Both the position numbers and the translations under genes were made by a program. The notes under the pieces were generated by a model. The model saw only the letters and a program-made list of their open reading frames with translations. It had not been told where the DNA came from and did not search any database. A stretch of DNA of 64,000 nucleotides from JACKAQ01 sp965227145. Its GTDB lineage: Bacteria > Calditrichota > Calditrichia > RBG-13-44-9 > J075. Location: positions 5,766,001 to 5,830,000 of the forward strand of contig OZ245730.1 of assembly GCA_965227145.1 (NCBI GenBank). The letters run 5' to 3'. Of the stretch, positions 18,824-28,899 are shown piece after piece. The stretch's first letter is position 1. Every line of letters begins with the position of its first letter.

Positions 18824-20458
18824 TCAATCAACGCTTGCGGTTTCGGTTTCCGGTTCTTTGATGAGCGCCAGATAATCTTCGCGGAAAAATCGCAGCGTGC
18901 TCAACACCGGGTTTGGCGCCGCCTGACCCAATCCGCACAGGCTGTTGTCTTTTACAACTTTGCACAAATCTTCCAATCGTTTCAGATCCGCTGCGGTTGC
19001 TTCGCCGTTCATAAATTTATTGAGCAGGCGATAAATATGTGCGGTACCAACCCGGCAGGGGATGCATTTGCCGCAAGATTCTGACATGCAGAATTCCATG
19101 AAAAAGCGGGCGATTTCCACCATCGAAACGCGGTTGTCCATCACCACCATTCCGCCGGAACCCATGATGGAGCCGAGGGCTTTCAGCGATTCGTAATCCA
19201 CGCGGGTATCGAACAGCGCTTCGGGAATGCAGCCGCCGGACGGCCCGCCGGTTTGCACGGCTTTGCATTTTTCGCCATTTTCCACACCGCCGCCGATTTC
19301 CATTATAATTTCGCGCAGGGAAATGCCCATCGGCACTTCCACCACGCCGCTGTTTTTGACATTCCCGGCCAGCGCAAACACTTTGGTGCCTTTGCTGTTC
19401 GGCGTGCCGATGCCGGCAAACCAATCGCCGCCATTGCGGATGATGTTGGGAACGTTGGCATATGTTTCCACATTATTGATGAGCGTCGGGCGTCCCCACA
19501 AACCGTGCTCAGCCGGATACGGCGGTCGCGGTCGCGGTTGCCCGCGTTTGCCTTCGATGGAGGCAATAAGCGCGGTTTCTTCCCCGCAAACAAATGCACC
19601 GGCACCGATGCGGATTTCGATATCAAAATCGAAGGTCGAACCGAGTACGCCGTGCCCCAGAATGTTGTGCGATCGTGCCTGCTCAATGGCTTTGTTCAAA
19701 AATTTGATTGCCAGCGGATATTCGCCGCGAATGTAAACGTAGCCTTTGTTCGAGCCGATGGCGTACCCCGCGATGAGCATGCCTTCCAGCACGCGATGCG
19801 GATCGCTTTCCAAAATGCTGCGATCCATAAATGCGCCGGGATCGCCTTCGTCGGCGTTGCAAATCACGTATTTGGGTCCCTTGCCCTGCACTTTGGTAAC
19901 GGTACTCCATTTCAGCCCGGTGGGATATCCACCGCCGCCGCGCCCGCGCAATCCGCTGATGAACACCTCTTTCACCACATCTTCCGGGTGCATCGATTCG
20001 ATAACATTGTTCAGTGACTGATAACCGCCCGCCGCGATATAATCGCGAATATCCTCCGGATCGATGACGCCGGAATTTTCCAGCACAATTTTTTGCTGGC
20101 GGGTAAAAAACGGCAGATCGCCCGGACAGGTATATTTCTTGATTGGCGGTTTGCCGAGGTTGGCCACTATTTTCGGTACCTCGTTCACGGTGATTTTTTG
20201 ATAGATCACCGGAGCTTTGTCTTTGGAATACAGCGTGAGCAACGGCCCGCGGGAACACAACCCCTGGCAACCGACGCCCTTCACTTTGCAGGATTTTTCC
20301 AATCCTTTGTTTCGGACAGTTTCTTCCAGCGCCTGTTTTACCGCGTTGCTGTTTACCGATCCGCAACCCGCCGCAATGCAAATGTTGATCTGATGATCCA
20401 GTGCTGATTTTTCAGCATTCTTTTCATTGATTATTTTCTGAAACATTTCCGGTATCAT
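18824..20458 (-). CDS. hoxF: Hydrogenase diaphorase subunit, NAD- and FMN-binding
   Basis: 544 residues, NuoF-like with an N-terminal thioredoxin-like [2Fe-2S] domain (CIAAGCGSVN ... GVGCQGLCSRG). The NAD/FMN signatures are GLRGRGGGGYPTGLKW and CNADEGDPGAFMDR; the C-terminal [4Fe-4S] ligands are ESCGKCIPCRVGT and NSLCGLG. It exchanges electrons with NAD(H). The length matches cyanobacterial HoxF. The start overlaps the end of hoxE by 35 bases; a second ATG four codons later is possible. Confidence 0.94.
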   Translation of the reverse strand: MIPEMFQKIINEKNAEKSALDHQINICIAAGCGSVNSNAVKQALEETVRNKGLEKSCKVKGVGCQGLCSRGPLLTLYSKDKAPVIYQKITVNEVPKIVANLGKPPIKKYTCPGDLPFFTRQQKIVLENSGVIDPEDIRDYIAAGGYQSLNNVIESMHPEDVVKEVFISGLRGRGGGGYPTGLKWSTVTKVQGKGPKYVICNADEGDPGAFMDRSILESDPHRVLEGMLIAGYAIGSNKGYVYIRGEYPLAIKFLNKAIEQARSHNILGHGVLGSTFDFDIEIRIGAGAFVCGEETALIASIEGKRGQPRPRPPYPAEHGLWGRPTLINNVETYANVPNIIRNGGDWFAGIGTPNSKGTKVFALAGNVKNSGVVEVPMGISLREIIMEIGGGVENGEKCKAVQTGGPSGGCIPEALFDTRVDYESLKALGSIMGSGGMVVMDNRVSMVEIARFFMEFCMSESCGKCIPCRVGTAHIYRLLNKFMNGEATAADLKRLEDLCKVVKDNSLCGLGQAAPNPVLSTLRFFREDYLALIKEPETETASVD

Positions 20459-20951
20459 GCTTCACCCATTCCTTTATCTTGTTCAATGCCATTTCGGGCG
20501 TCATTTCACCGACATCATGTTCATCGATGGCGCCGGCTACCGGCGTTCCGCATGCGCCGGTACAACGGGCAACTTCCAGGGTAACCTGTCCGTCTTTGCT
20601 GGTTTCCCCGGCCTGAATGCCCAATTTGTTCTCGATAACACTCAACAGCCGCGCCGCGCCTTTGATAAAACAGGCGGTGCCGGTGCAAACCGTAAGCGTG
20701 TGAACCCCTTTTTTGTGCAAGGTGAACAAATGGTAAAATGTGGCAACGCCATACACCTTGCTCAGCGGAACATTTAGGGAATGTGCGACGTACTTAAGAG
20801 AAGGTTCATCCAGATAGCCAAACGCACTTTGAACCGAGTGCAGCGTTTCGATGAGCGCGTCTGCGGCATAGCCGTTGCGCCGCATTGTGGTTTGCACAAT
20901 CCGCCAGCGTTTGTCTTCCGTGGGTGGTTCCGGTTTGGAGAGATGCGACAT
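20424..20951 (-). CDS. hoxE: Hydrogenase diaphorase subunit, NuoE-like [2Fe-2S] protein
   Basis: 175 residues, thioredoxin-like ferredoxin of the NuoE family. The four cysteines are in TVCTGTACFIKGA and VARCTGACGTPV. First gene of the operon hoxE-F-U-Y-H-protease, all with tight spacing or overlap. GGAGG lies seven bases before the ATG. The presence of HoxE supports the five-subunit bidirectional hydrogenase type. Nickel-insertion (hyp) genes are not in the window. Confidence 0.93.
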   Translation of the reverse strand: MSHLSKPEPPTEDKRWRIVQTTMRRNGYAADALIETLHSVQSAFGYLDEPSLKYVAHSLNVPLSKVYGVATFYHLFTLHKKGVHTLTVCTGTACFIKGAARLLSVIENKLGIQAGETSKDGQVTLEVARCTGACGTPVAGAIDEHDVGEMTPEMALNKIKEWVKHDTGNVSENNQ

Positions 20952-21017
20952 TTGTCTTCCTCCAAAATGTTGTTTTCTTTGGGTTTAATCTACTTTGTTA
21001 ATTGAGTGAATCCTTTT

Positions 21018-21031
21018 TGATTTTTGAATCA
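21018..21031. promoter_or_regulatory. Possible CRP/FNR-type half-palindrome upstream of hoxE
   Basis: TGATT-TTTG-AATCA, two 5-bp arms and a 4-base spacer, about 70 bases before the hoxE start. It resembles the spacing of FNR-family boxes but not the exact consensus; oxygen control of a hydrogenase would make sense. Weak. Confidence 0.25.
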
Positions 21032-21239
21032 CTTTAATTTGAGAAATAATGCACAAGCTGTAAATGATTTGAATTAGCTTTAAATATGATTTCGGTCATG
21101 ATATTTGTAAGGGGTGAAATGGAGCCATTTGGCGCCGGTGAAAAAGATTTTTCTATTGCAATTATCGCCGTAAATCGTAAACTTGAATTCCATTACATTA
21201 GTGTATTCACGACCAAACAACAAACACACAGGTGCTGCG

Positions 21240-22082
21240 ATGTTAAAAAAGGCTGAGATTGTCATTCTTGCCGAAAACCGCTTGGATCGTCCGGATATGC
21301 GTGCCGAAAACGGCCTCTCGCTGTATGTTGCCACGCCCGAAGGCGATTTTTTATTTGATACAGGAGTAGATGGCGCACTGCTGCACAACGCCGAAAAATT
21401 AGGGATCGATTTGGGCAATAAAGTGAACCGGATTATTTTCAGCCACGGCCACCGGGACCACACCGGCGGCATAAAAGCATATCTGGAAAAATTCCACAAA
21501 GCGGAAGTTATTTGCCATTATAATATTTTCAACCGGAAATTCAGGGTGCTCGAAGGCGGGCGGCTGGAAGTTGGCATGCCTTTCGAAGAAAACGATTTGG
21601 TGAAGCTCGGCGGTAAATTTTTATTCAAAACGCATCCGTTTGAGCTGTCCAAAAACATCATGACAACCGGCGAAATTCCCCGGCGAATTGCGTTCGAAAA
21701 GCCCAATGAGGTGCATCAGCAATTGGCGCAGCAAAGCTACATCACTGATGAGCTAAATGACGATATGGCGTTGGTGCTCAATACCGAAGGAGGGCTAATC
21801 GTGCTGCTGGGCGATTGCCACAGCGGTGTAATCAACACGTTGCAGTATGCTATGCAGATCACCAAAAATTCCAAAATTTTGTGCGTAATGGGCGGAATGA
21901 ATCTGGTTGAAGCATCGATCGAGCGGATCAAACAAACGGTTGAAGAATTGAAAAAACTGAAACCGGAATTTGTGGTACCGCTGCACTCCACCGGTTTCCG
22001 GGCGATCAATCATTTGTACAATGCGTTTGGCGATCAACTGTTGCCGCTGAACACCGGCGGCCGTTTCAAGTTCGAAGCATAA
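21240..22082 (+). CDS. Metallo-beta-lactamase-fold hydrolase (DHPMF-synthase-like group)
   Basis: 280 residues. The zinc-binding motif SHGHRDH (H69, H71, D73, H74) is intact and followed by TGG; GDCHSG and PLHSTGF supply later ligands. The opening (VVILAEN..., AENGLSLYVATPEGDFLFDTG) matches the group often annotated as 7,8-dihydropterin-6-methyl-4-(beta-D-ribofuranosyl)-aminobenzene-5'-phosphate synthase, but in bacteria the true substrate is generally unknown. Start: ATG at 21240 with AGGTG five bases before; the longer frame uses a TTG without support. It is divergent from hox and ends at a strong terminator. Confidence 0.82.
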   Translation: MLKKAEIVILAENRLDRPDMRAENGLSLYVATPEGDFLFDTGVDGALLHNAEKLGIDLGNKVNRIIFSHGHRDHTGGIKAYLEKFHKAEVICHYNIFNRKFRVLEGGRLEVGMPFEENDLVKLGGKFLFKTHPFELSKNIMTTGEIPRRIAFEKPNEVHQQLAQQSYITDELNDDMALVLNTEGGLIVLLGDCHSGVINTLQYAMQITKNSKILCVMGGMNLVEASIERIKQTVEELKKLKPEFVVPLHSTGFRAINHLYNAFGDQLLPLNTGGRFKFEA

Positions 22083-22109
22083 TTTTTTGAAAATCTATCA
22101 AATCGAAAT

Positions 22110-22148
22110 AAAAAACCCTCACGGCTGTGCTGCTGTGAGGGTTTTGTT
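22110..22148 (+). terminator. Intrinsic terminator after the MBL-fold gene
   Basis: AAAACCCTCAC and its perfect complement around a 12-base loop, with T-rich 3' side. Confidence 0.88.
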
Positions 22149-22336
22149 TGTCTGAAATTAAATCTGCAAATCCGGTGTTCGTGATATAAATCATCCAAAA
22201 GGTGTTAAAAGTGGCTAATATTTTCACACACCTGAACAACCTAACGCTTTAACCAACTATATTAAGCTTTATCGCTTGAATATTTTGTTTTAAGCCGATA
22301 TACCTGACAGATTCGTGTATTTATTACACACTTTGG

Positions 22337-23326
22337 TTAGGTATGGCGCTCGCCGCACATTTTATTCAACTGCTGCAAGTTTTCCCATTCGCCGATGGCG
22401 ATGAGCCTGTCACCCTCGCGAATGGTTTCTGAGGATTTCGGATTGTAGATAAATTCCGATTCTGTCCGGTAAATGGCCACAACGATGATGTTCAGCCGTT
22501 GCCGCAACGTGGAATCCGCCAGTGTGATGCCGTTTAGCTCGGAGCCGTGCCGGACCATAATTTCTTCCAACGCCAGATCGACGCCGCTTTTTCGCGCGAC
22601 GATATCCATAAAATCCACCACGCCCGGACGAACCAGCAAATGTGCCATTCGCAGCGCGCCGATTTCATACGGTTTTACGATACGATTGGCGCCGGCGCGA
22701 ATCAATTTTTTTTCCACCTCTTCGCCAATTGCCCGCGTCACGATAAAAATATGGTTATTCAATTCGCGGGCGGAAAGCGTAACGTAAACATTGTCCGCAT
22801 CTGATGCCAAAACCGCAATCAGTCCGCGCGCGTTTTTTATTCCGGCCTGAATCAGCACATCGTCATTGGTTGCATCGCCGTGCACATACAGCATATTTGC
22901 ATCGCTGATTTGTTTGATGCGATCCTCATTTTTTTCAATCACCACAAATTCGGAGTGCGTTCCGATAAGCTCGGCGCAAATCGGTCGCCCGAGCCGCCCG
23001 TATCCGCAAACGATGTAATGATTTCGCAATTTGCTAACCTGTTTGTTCACGTTTCTTCTCCCGAGAATTTGAGATTCCAGCAATTCCTGAATCGCTTTTC
23101 CACCCAGATATGCCAGGCTGCTAACGCCCGCAACAATCAGAAAAATGGTCAGCACCCGCCCCGCCGGCGATAGTGGCCGAACCTCGGCAAAACCGGTGGT
23201 CGTGATGGAAATAATTGTCATGTAAAATGCATCCAGCGGGTCCCAGCCCTCCAGCAACATGTAGCCTAAAGTGCCGGTGAGAATAACCGCGAGCGCAGCA
23301 ATAAATGTCCATTTGAGATGTTTCAT
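22337..23326 (-). CDS. Two-helix potassium channel with RCK (TrkA-N/TrkA-C) regulatory domains
   Basis: 329 residues with the ATG at 23326, the usual length of this family. An N-terminal helix, a pore loop with selectivity filter TTTGFAEV, a second helix (about 70-92), then a Rossmann RCK domain starting HYIVCGYGRLGRPICAEL and a TrkA-C domain at about 245-329. These are ligand-gated K+ channels of the inner membrane. The frame runs 28 codons further upstream through a hydrophobic stretch, but that part lies in the divergent promoter region. No clear Shine-Dalgarno, so the start rests on family length. Confidence 0.85.
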   Translation of the reverse strand: MKHLKWTFIAALAVILTGTLGYMLLEGWDPLDAFYMTIISITTTGFAEVRPLSPAGRVLTIFLIVAGVSSLAYLGGKAIQELLESQILGRRNVNKQVSKLRNHYIVCGYGRLGRPICAELIGTHSEFVVIEKNEDRIKQISDANMLYVHGDATNDDVLIQAGIKNARGLIAVLASDADNVYVTLSARELNNHIFIVTRAIGEEVEKKLIRAGANRIVKPYEIGALRMAHLLVRPGVVDFMDIVARKSGVDLALEEIMVRHGSELNGITLADSTLRQRLNIIVVAIYRTESEFIYNPKSSETIREGDRLIAIGEWENLQQLNKMCGERHT

Positions 23327-23482
23327 TTTTTCATTCGTGTCCGGTTCTGTGATTGCGCAAAAATACGCACTAAGCCAACAAAATACAATTGTTAAGGATA
23401 TGTCGCCCAATATCTTTTGTCGGTAGATTATCGGGAAATTTGATGCTACATTTCAAATTGCAAAAACGGAGATCGAAAACAG

Positions 23483-24856
23483 ATGACCCAGCAACAACGG
23501 CAAACGCCGGCCAGCAAATTTACAGTAACCATCGAATCGCAAAACGCCGATGGCTCGGGCATTGCGCAGCACAAACAACACAAAGTTGTGATCGAAAAAA
23601 CGCTTCCGGGGGAAGTGGTGGAAATGAGTTACCAGCCGGAGCGGCCGCGCAAAAGCCGCATCCGGCTGAAGCGGATTCTCTCGCCATCGCCGGAGCGGGT
23701 TACGGCGCCCTGCGAATATTTTGACCGCTGTGGCGGCTGCCATTTGCAACACATGAGTTATGAGCAGCAACTTCAGTTTAAACAATCGGTTATCGAAAAT
23801 TTAATTTGTGAAAACGATGCGCTTTCCGGCATCAGCATTCATCCGGTGACGGGCATGCCGGAACCGTTTCACTATCGAAATAAAGCACAATTGCCATTTT
23901 ATAATTACAACGGCGAAGCCACATTCGGGCTGTTTCGCAGCGGCACGCACGAGTTGATTCCGGTGAATCACTGCCCGGTGGAATCGCGCGAAGCGAATAT
24001 CGCGCTGGGTATTGTTCGCGATTGGGCACGGCAATTTCGCATTCCCATTTACGATGAATCGACCCATCGCGGATTGCTGCGGCATGTGGCGATTCGCAAA
24101 AGCGTTTTCACCAAAGAAACGATGGTGGTGCTGGTCACCACTTCCCGCGACATTCCGCATATCGCGGATTTGCTGCGCGCGCTGAAAACCGGTTTGTCCG
24201 GGTTGCGCAGCGTGCAAATCAACATTAACACTGCAGATACGAACACCATTTTGGGTGATGAAAACATCCTCGCGTGGGGCGAAAATTATATCACGGAACG
24301 GTTGGGAAAACTGCGGTTCCGGGTGTATCCGAACACGTTTTTTCAGGTGAACACGGTGCAAATGTTAAAAATGCTGGAGCGACTGAAAACCGAACTGTTG
24401 TTGAAAAATGAGGATCGTGTGTTCGATTTGTATTGCGGCGTTGGCGCGATTGCGTTGAGTATTGCGGAGCAGGTTCGTGAAGTAATTGGCATCGAATCGA
24501 ACCCGGAAGCGATTGCCGCAGCGGACGAAAACGCCCGCGATAACCGCCTGTCCAATCTGCAATTTATCTGCGGCGATGCGACAGAATCGCTGAAAACGCA
24601 GCTTGCCGCCGGCAACAGCCCGGATGTGGTCATCGTCGATCCGCCGCGAAAAGGATTGCCCGAATCGCTGATTGAACAAATTGCATCGGGAAATCCACGG
24701 TCGGTGGCTTATTTTTCCTGCAACCCCAAAACGCTGGTGCGCGATTTGGCAATTTTCCGGCAAAACGGCTACGCCGCAACAGATGTTTTTCCGTTCGATA
24801 TGTTTCCGCAAACCTATCACGTGGAGTGTTTGACGGTTTTGCAGAACATCAAATAA
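23483..24856 (+). CDS. rlmD: 23S rRNA (uracil-5-)-methyltransferase, RlmD/RumA family
   Basis: 457 residues. An N-terminal TRAM domain (about 10-68), a [4Fe-4S] cluster site with C77, C83 and C86 in CEYFDRCGGCHLQ plus a later Cys in NHCPVE, and a SAM-binding domain (VFDLYCGVGAIALSIA). The nucleophile is in YFSCNPKTLVRDL, preceded by VDPPRKGL. It methylates uridine in 23S rRNA; which position (1939 or another) cannot be told, because the RumA-like family in this lineage has several members. Divergent from the channel gene; GGAG precedes the start. Confidence 0.9.
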   Translation: MTQQQRQTPASKFTVTIESQNADGSGIAQHKQHKVVIEKTLPGEVVEMSYQPERPRKSRIRLKRILSPSPERVTAPCEYFDRCGGCHLQHMSYEQQLQFKQSVIENLICENDALSGISIHPVTGMPEPFHYRNKAQLPFYNYNGEATFGLFRSGTHELIPVNHCPVESREANIALGIVRDWARQFRIPIYDESTHRGLLRHVAIRKSVFTKETMVVLVTTSRDIPHIADLLRALKTGLSGLRSVQININTADTNTILGDENILAWGENYITERLGKLRFRVYPNTFFQVNTVQMLKMLERLKTELLLKNEDRVFDLYCGVGAIALSIAEQVREVIGIESNPEAIAAADENARDNRLSNLQFICGDATESLKTQLAAGNSPDVVIVDPPRKGLPESLIEQIASGNPRSVAYFSCNPKTLVRDLAIFRQNGYAATDVFPFDMFPQTYHVECLTVLQNIK

Positions 24857-25254
24857 CGTCCGAAAACTAACCGCGGAGAACGCAGAGATTCCGGAGAAGT
24901 ATGTTCTCAACGTCCATTGCGAGCGCCGCGGTTAAAGCTTGCCTCCTGTGGCCGGTCACCCAAAAAAAGTGATCCGCATCTGCAAAATATTGCCATTAAA
25001 AATCTTCCGATAAATCTCTCTCAAAGCTAAAATTTTCGACTCGCCTACATGTTTATGGTGGTGCGATGTCATATCCGCATTTGATATATTGAGTTATCAT
25101 TTGACTGGTTCGTATCTAACTCCGGATTTTTCTGAATGACTCAATTATCAACGAACAGAAATGCACTTCATTTGATGCCCCGGGATCTGGCTTATCCAAA
25201 ACAATATCTGACAATAGTTGCGATAAATTTTATCAACGTTCAAAGGAGTGAAAA
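24857..25254. other. Intergenic region between rlmD and the large secreted protein gene
   Basis: No gene seen in 398 bases. AACCGCGG at 24869-24876 and its complement at 24926-24933 form an 8-bp inverted repeat around a CGCAGAG-type repeat, possibly a terminator or repeat remnant. The rest is AT-rich leader sequence ending in AAAGGAG before the next ATG. Confidence 0.5.
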
Positions 25255-28200
25255 ATGCGAGTTTCATCTTCCATTAAAATGATTTGCTTTTTGGGTTACT
25301 TGCTCATCTTTTTTTCGGTTGGGATGGCCCAAAATTGGCCGCCGCCGATGCCGGGAAATGAGCACTGGAGCGGCGTTTTTGGCAGCAGTGCCGGACCGAT
25401 TCCCTTCGGCGCAAAAGTGTCAGCCATGTTTCCCAACGGCGATGTCGTCATTGCCGGCGAAGTGGGCACGGGTGTGAAAGTCGCCAAATGGGTGATTGCC
25501 CAGCAACAATGGGTGGATTTGGGCGACAGGTTGCGGCTGGAAGGCCAGCAATTTTCCAACGCCTCGGATATCGAAGTGATGGCCAATGGCGATGTATATA
25601 TTGTTGGAAATTTCAATCGCGCGGATAATGGATCCGGGCAGGCAACTGCGGAATGCTCGTATATTTTTCGCTGGAATGCCAATGCCAGCCCGCCGGTTTG
25701 GGAGCCGGTGGGAAACGGTTTGAGCCATGTTCCCAATAAAATTGCCATCGACGAAACCAACGGTTTTGTGTATGTAACCGGCTCGCTGAATGCCTGGAAT
25801 CCGGATGGCACGCTGGTTGATATCAACCGGTTGGGACGGTGGGATATTTCCAATAATCAATGGGAAATTGTTGGTGTCGGCGTCAATACGTTTATCAGCG
25901 ATATCGCGCTGGATGCGAACAACGACGTGTATATTTGCGGCGCATTTACGGATATCCAAAATCCTGATTTTACGAATGTTACGGTGAATCGCGCAGCGCA
26001 TTGGGACGGCAATTCCTGGCATGCGATGGGTCAGGGAATTTCAATGGCAACCCTGGAACCCCGCGATATTGCCATCGACAATAACGGCAATGTGTATGTG
26101 GTAATTTTGGACGCGATTGCCACCAATACGGACAACTCGCAGGTTGTGGGTCCGATCGTTTTTTGGGACGGCAACAACTGGCAACCGACCGCGGCTTTGC
26201 CGATGGCCTACACACTGGAAATGACCACGGGATTTAATGGCGATGTGTATGTGCTGTATGTCGATCCCGGATTTTCCGGACCGTATGTTGCAAAATTCGA
26301 TGGTTCTACCTGGCAAAATATCGGGCAGTATCTCGGCGAATATACTTTCACGATTGCAACGAACAAACAATACAATGCCGTTCGGCTGTATTGGGGCGGA
26401 TTGTACTGGCAGTTAACCAATCCGCAAAATAACATCACAATTGCAGCAGTGAACAACGGGTATTTTAACGGAAGCCGTTGGATTGCGATGGCGGGATATG
26501 GCAGCACAAACGGCAGAATTCTTACGATGCACATGCTGGGGCCATACGGCAACACAATGATTGTCGGCGGCGAATTTTCCAAAATTGCCGGAATCGACGC
26601 TCAAAATGTGGCGCTGTACGATGGAAGATTTTGGTCATCGATGGGGCTTGGCGTTAACGGGAGAGTGAATTCGGTACACGGATTTTTCAACTATGTTGTG
26701 GTCGGCGGCGAATTTTCGCATGCGATCAACGCGCCGGGCGATTCTGTGCGGGCGAACAATATTGCCTATTTTAATCTCGGCACCCGACGCTGGGAAGCCA
26801 TTGGTCAGGGCGTGGACGGACCGGTTTTCGCGGTTTGGGCAAAGCTGGAACAATTGTCCATCGGGTTTTACGGCGAGGTGCTGGTTGGCGGAAAATTTAC
26901 CACCGGATTCAATCCGGACGGAACGCCGGTGCCGCTCAATTCTTTCGGTTCGTTCCGGTTCAACCCAACTACAGATGATGTCTGGACAAGTCCCGGTGAA
27001 ACCGACGGTGTGAATGGCGGTGCGGCAGAAGTGCATGCCATTGCCCGTCCCGGGCCATACGATTTCGATGTTTACATCGGCGGTTCGTTTGATGAAGGGC
27101 GCAACGCGAACGGCACAACCGTAAACAGCCCGAACATTTTATATTGGGACGGGGTGACAGCAAACGGCTGGACACCGCTCGGTCAGGGAACTGACGGCAT
27201 AGTTCGCGATATCGAATATTTTCTGGAAAATACATCCGTTTTGCACAACGCCATTTGGATCGGCGGCGAGTTCGAAAATATGTTCGCTGCCAACGGTTCG
27301 CCCATATTTTGCCGGAATCTCGGCACGTGGTACGAAATTGTCGATGAATGGTATCCGGTTGCCGGCGGCACCGATGGCCCGGTGTATAATATTGCCTCCA
27401 TCGATGCGTATTATCAGGATGCGCTGGCCGTCATCGCCGGTGATTTCTCGCTCGGCTACTACCCGAACGGCAACGCCCGCGCGATAAATAATGTTGCGCT
27501 GTTCTCCGTCGGAAACAGCCGTCCGGGATTGATTCCCAACTGGAACACCATGGGCGACGGCACCAACGATCCCGTTTACACAGCAACCACTTTCCGCCCG
27601 TGTTGGGGTTCCGGCGAACATGTGCTCATCGGCGGCGATTTTACCGCCGTAGGCAACAAAGGCGCCCGCGATCTGGCAAAATGGAAACGGCTCTGGCGGG
27701 GGCAGAATATCATTTATATTGCATCCAGCAGTTCATCGGGTGGCGGCAGCAGTTCAGGACGCTCTCACCGCGCAGTGATGTATTTGCCGCCCTGTTTTGA
27801 TATTAACAAAAATAGCTCAATGGTTGATATCGTGCTGTTCGACAGCCTGACATATGGCGAATCCGTACTGTTGGATAGCATCCCGAATTACCGCCCGTTC
27901 GATATTGTGATGACAGATGCGACAAATCTTCAGGATACGGTGGCAGTGTTGGACAGCATTGTCGTCGGACTCGGCACGCCGCTGGCGATGGTTTTTGCGG
28001 GCGTGGAAGATCCCGGCGCATATGCGCCAAATCCGGAAGGATTGTCCACCGCGCTGCGCCTGATGCCCGTTCCCCTGCCCGGCGACAGCGCCAATCCAAC
28101 CGATGTGCAGGTGGTGTTCGCCCACGCCGTAACCGATGCCCCGAAAGTGAGCATTTCGTTGCAAAACGGCGCAACGCTGGTTGAGGGCATATCCTTTGGT

Positions 28201-28719
28201 GAAGCTGCTGAAGCGGTGAATCTCCCGCCGGATAATTACACCGTCGAAGTGCGCGATTCGCTCACGCAACAGGTAATCAACACATTTGCGATGGATTTGC
28301 AGAACAGCGCCGGAAAAGTGCTGACCAAAGTGCTGCAGGGATTTGTCGATCCGTCGGCGAACCAGAACGGCGCACCGCTGGAATTGGGCACGGTGGATGC
28401 CGGCACCACCATCATCACCGCGATTGAAGATGACGTGCTGCCGCCCGTTGCTCAACATTTTGAGCTGCTGCAAAATTACCCGAACCCGTTCAACCCAACC
28501 ACGCGGATCGATTTCCGGTTGCCGAAACAGGCGCACGTGAAGCTGGATGTGTTTAACGTGATCGGTCAGCAGGTCGCCACGCTGGTTGACGGGCAACTCA
28601 CTGCCGGAACGCATTCCGCAACATTTGATGCCAGCCAGCTCGCCAGCGGATTGTATTTTTACCGATTAAAAGCGGATAACCAATTCAGCGAAGTTCGCAA
28701 AATGATGCTGCTGAAGTGA
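25255..28719 (+). CDS. Large secreted repeat protein with type-A C-terminal sorting domain
   Basis: 1154 residues. A signal peptide (about 1-25, ending SVGMAQ) leads into some 800 residues of beta-propeller-like repeats with recurring words such as GNVYVV, YVGG(E/D)F and W(D/N)GxxWxxxG, of the kind seen in delta-60/Kelch-like surface proteins. A Ser/Gly linker (about 823-838), a DUF4397-like region (about 930-1010, VQVVFAHAVTDAPKVSI) and a C-terminal domain from about 1070 (ELLQNYPNPFNPTTRIDF ... GLYFYRLK) follow. That last domain is the type IX secretion sorting signal or its Calditrichota equivalent. Predicted cell-surface or released; function unknown. Excellent Shine-Dalgarno AAAGGAG. Confidence 0.8.
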   Translation: MRVSSSIKMICFLGYLLIFFSVGMAQNWPPPMPGNEHWSGVFGSSAGPIPFGAKVSAMFPNGDVVIAGEVGTGVKVAKWVIAQQQWVDLGDRLRLEGQQFSNASDIEVMANGDVYIVGNFNRADNGSGQATAECSYIFRWNANASPPVWEPVGNGLSHVPNKIAIDETNGFVYVTGSLNAWNPDGTLVDINRLGRWDISNNQWEIVGVGVNTFISDIALDANNDVYICGAFTDIQNPDFTNVTVNRAAHWDGNSWHAMGQGISMATLEPRDIAIDNNGNVYVVILDAIATNTDNSQVVGPIVFWDGNNWQPTAALPMAYTLEMTTGFNGDVYVLYVDPGFSGPYVAKFDGSTWQNIGQYLGEYTFTIATNKQYNAVRLYWGGLYWQLTNPQNNITIAAVNNGYFNGSRWIAMAGYGSTNGRILTMHMLGPYGNTMIVGGEFSKIAGIDAQNVALYDGRFWSSMGLGVNGRVNSVHGFFNYVVVGGEFSHAINAPGDSVRANNIAYFNLGTRRWEAIGQGVDGPVFAVWAKLEQLSIGFYGEVLVGGKFTTGFNPDGTPVPLNSFGSFRFNPTTDDVWTSPGETDGVNGGAAEVHAIARPGPYDFDVYIGGSFDEGRNANGTTVNSPNILYWDGVTANGWTPLGQGTDGIVRDIEYFLENTSVLHNAIWIGGEFENMFAANGSPIFCRNLGTWYEIVDEWYPVAGGTDGPVYNIASIDAYYQDALAVIAGDFSLGYYPNGNARAINNVALFSVGNSRPGLIPNWNTMGDGTNDPVYTATTFRPCWGSGEHVLIGGDFTAVGNKGARDLAKWKRLWRGQNIIYIASSSSSGGGSSSGRSHRAVMYLPPCFDINKNSSMVDIVLFDSLTYGESVLLDSIPNYRPFDIVMTDATNLQDTVAVLDSIVVGLGTPLAMVFAGVEDPGAYAPNPEGLSTALRLMPVPLPGDSANPTDVQVVFAHAVTDAPKVSISLQNGATLVEGISFGEAAEAVNLPPDNYTVEVRDSLTQQVINTFAMDLQNSAGKVLTKVLQGFVDPSANQNGAPLELGTVDAGTTIITAIEDDVLPPVAQHFELLQNYPNPFNPTTRIDFRLPKQAHVKLDVFNVIGQQVATLVDGQLTAGTHSATFDASQLASGLYFYRLKADNQFSEVRKMMLLK

Positions 28720-28729
28720 TAAAAACATT

Positions 28730-28800
28730 TGTCACAGACACACAGAGCGCTCAGAGATTAAAAAATACTCTGTGCCCTCAGTGTCTCCGTGGCAAAAAAT
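28730..28800. repeat. Dispersed intergenic repeat, cacagag/ctctgtg family
   Basis: A pair of inverted words: CACAGACACACAGAGCGCTC and, about 35 bases on, CTCTGTGCCCTCAGTG followed by TCTCCGTGGCAAAAA. The tail recurs near 43997-44020 and 63901-63930. Confidence 0.55.
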
Positions 28801-28836
28801 CTGCACAATTTCCAGCCGTTTGGCGACGGCAACCCA

Positions 28837-28872
28837 ACCCCCTGTTTCGATCGAGGCAGGGGGTTTCTTTTT
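28837..28872 (+). terminator. Intrinsic terminator downstream of the large secreted protein gene
   Basis: ACCCCCTG and its complement around a 12-base loop, then TTCTTTTT. It lies about 120 bases after the stop codon. Confidence 0.75.
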
Positions 28873-28899
28873 GCTGCCATTCCCGCTAATTACTGATTT

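Noticed and set aside
20952..21120. Sigma54 promoter before hoxE
   Set aside because: No GG-N10-GC element is visible.
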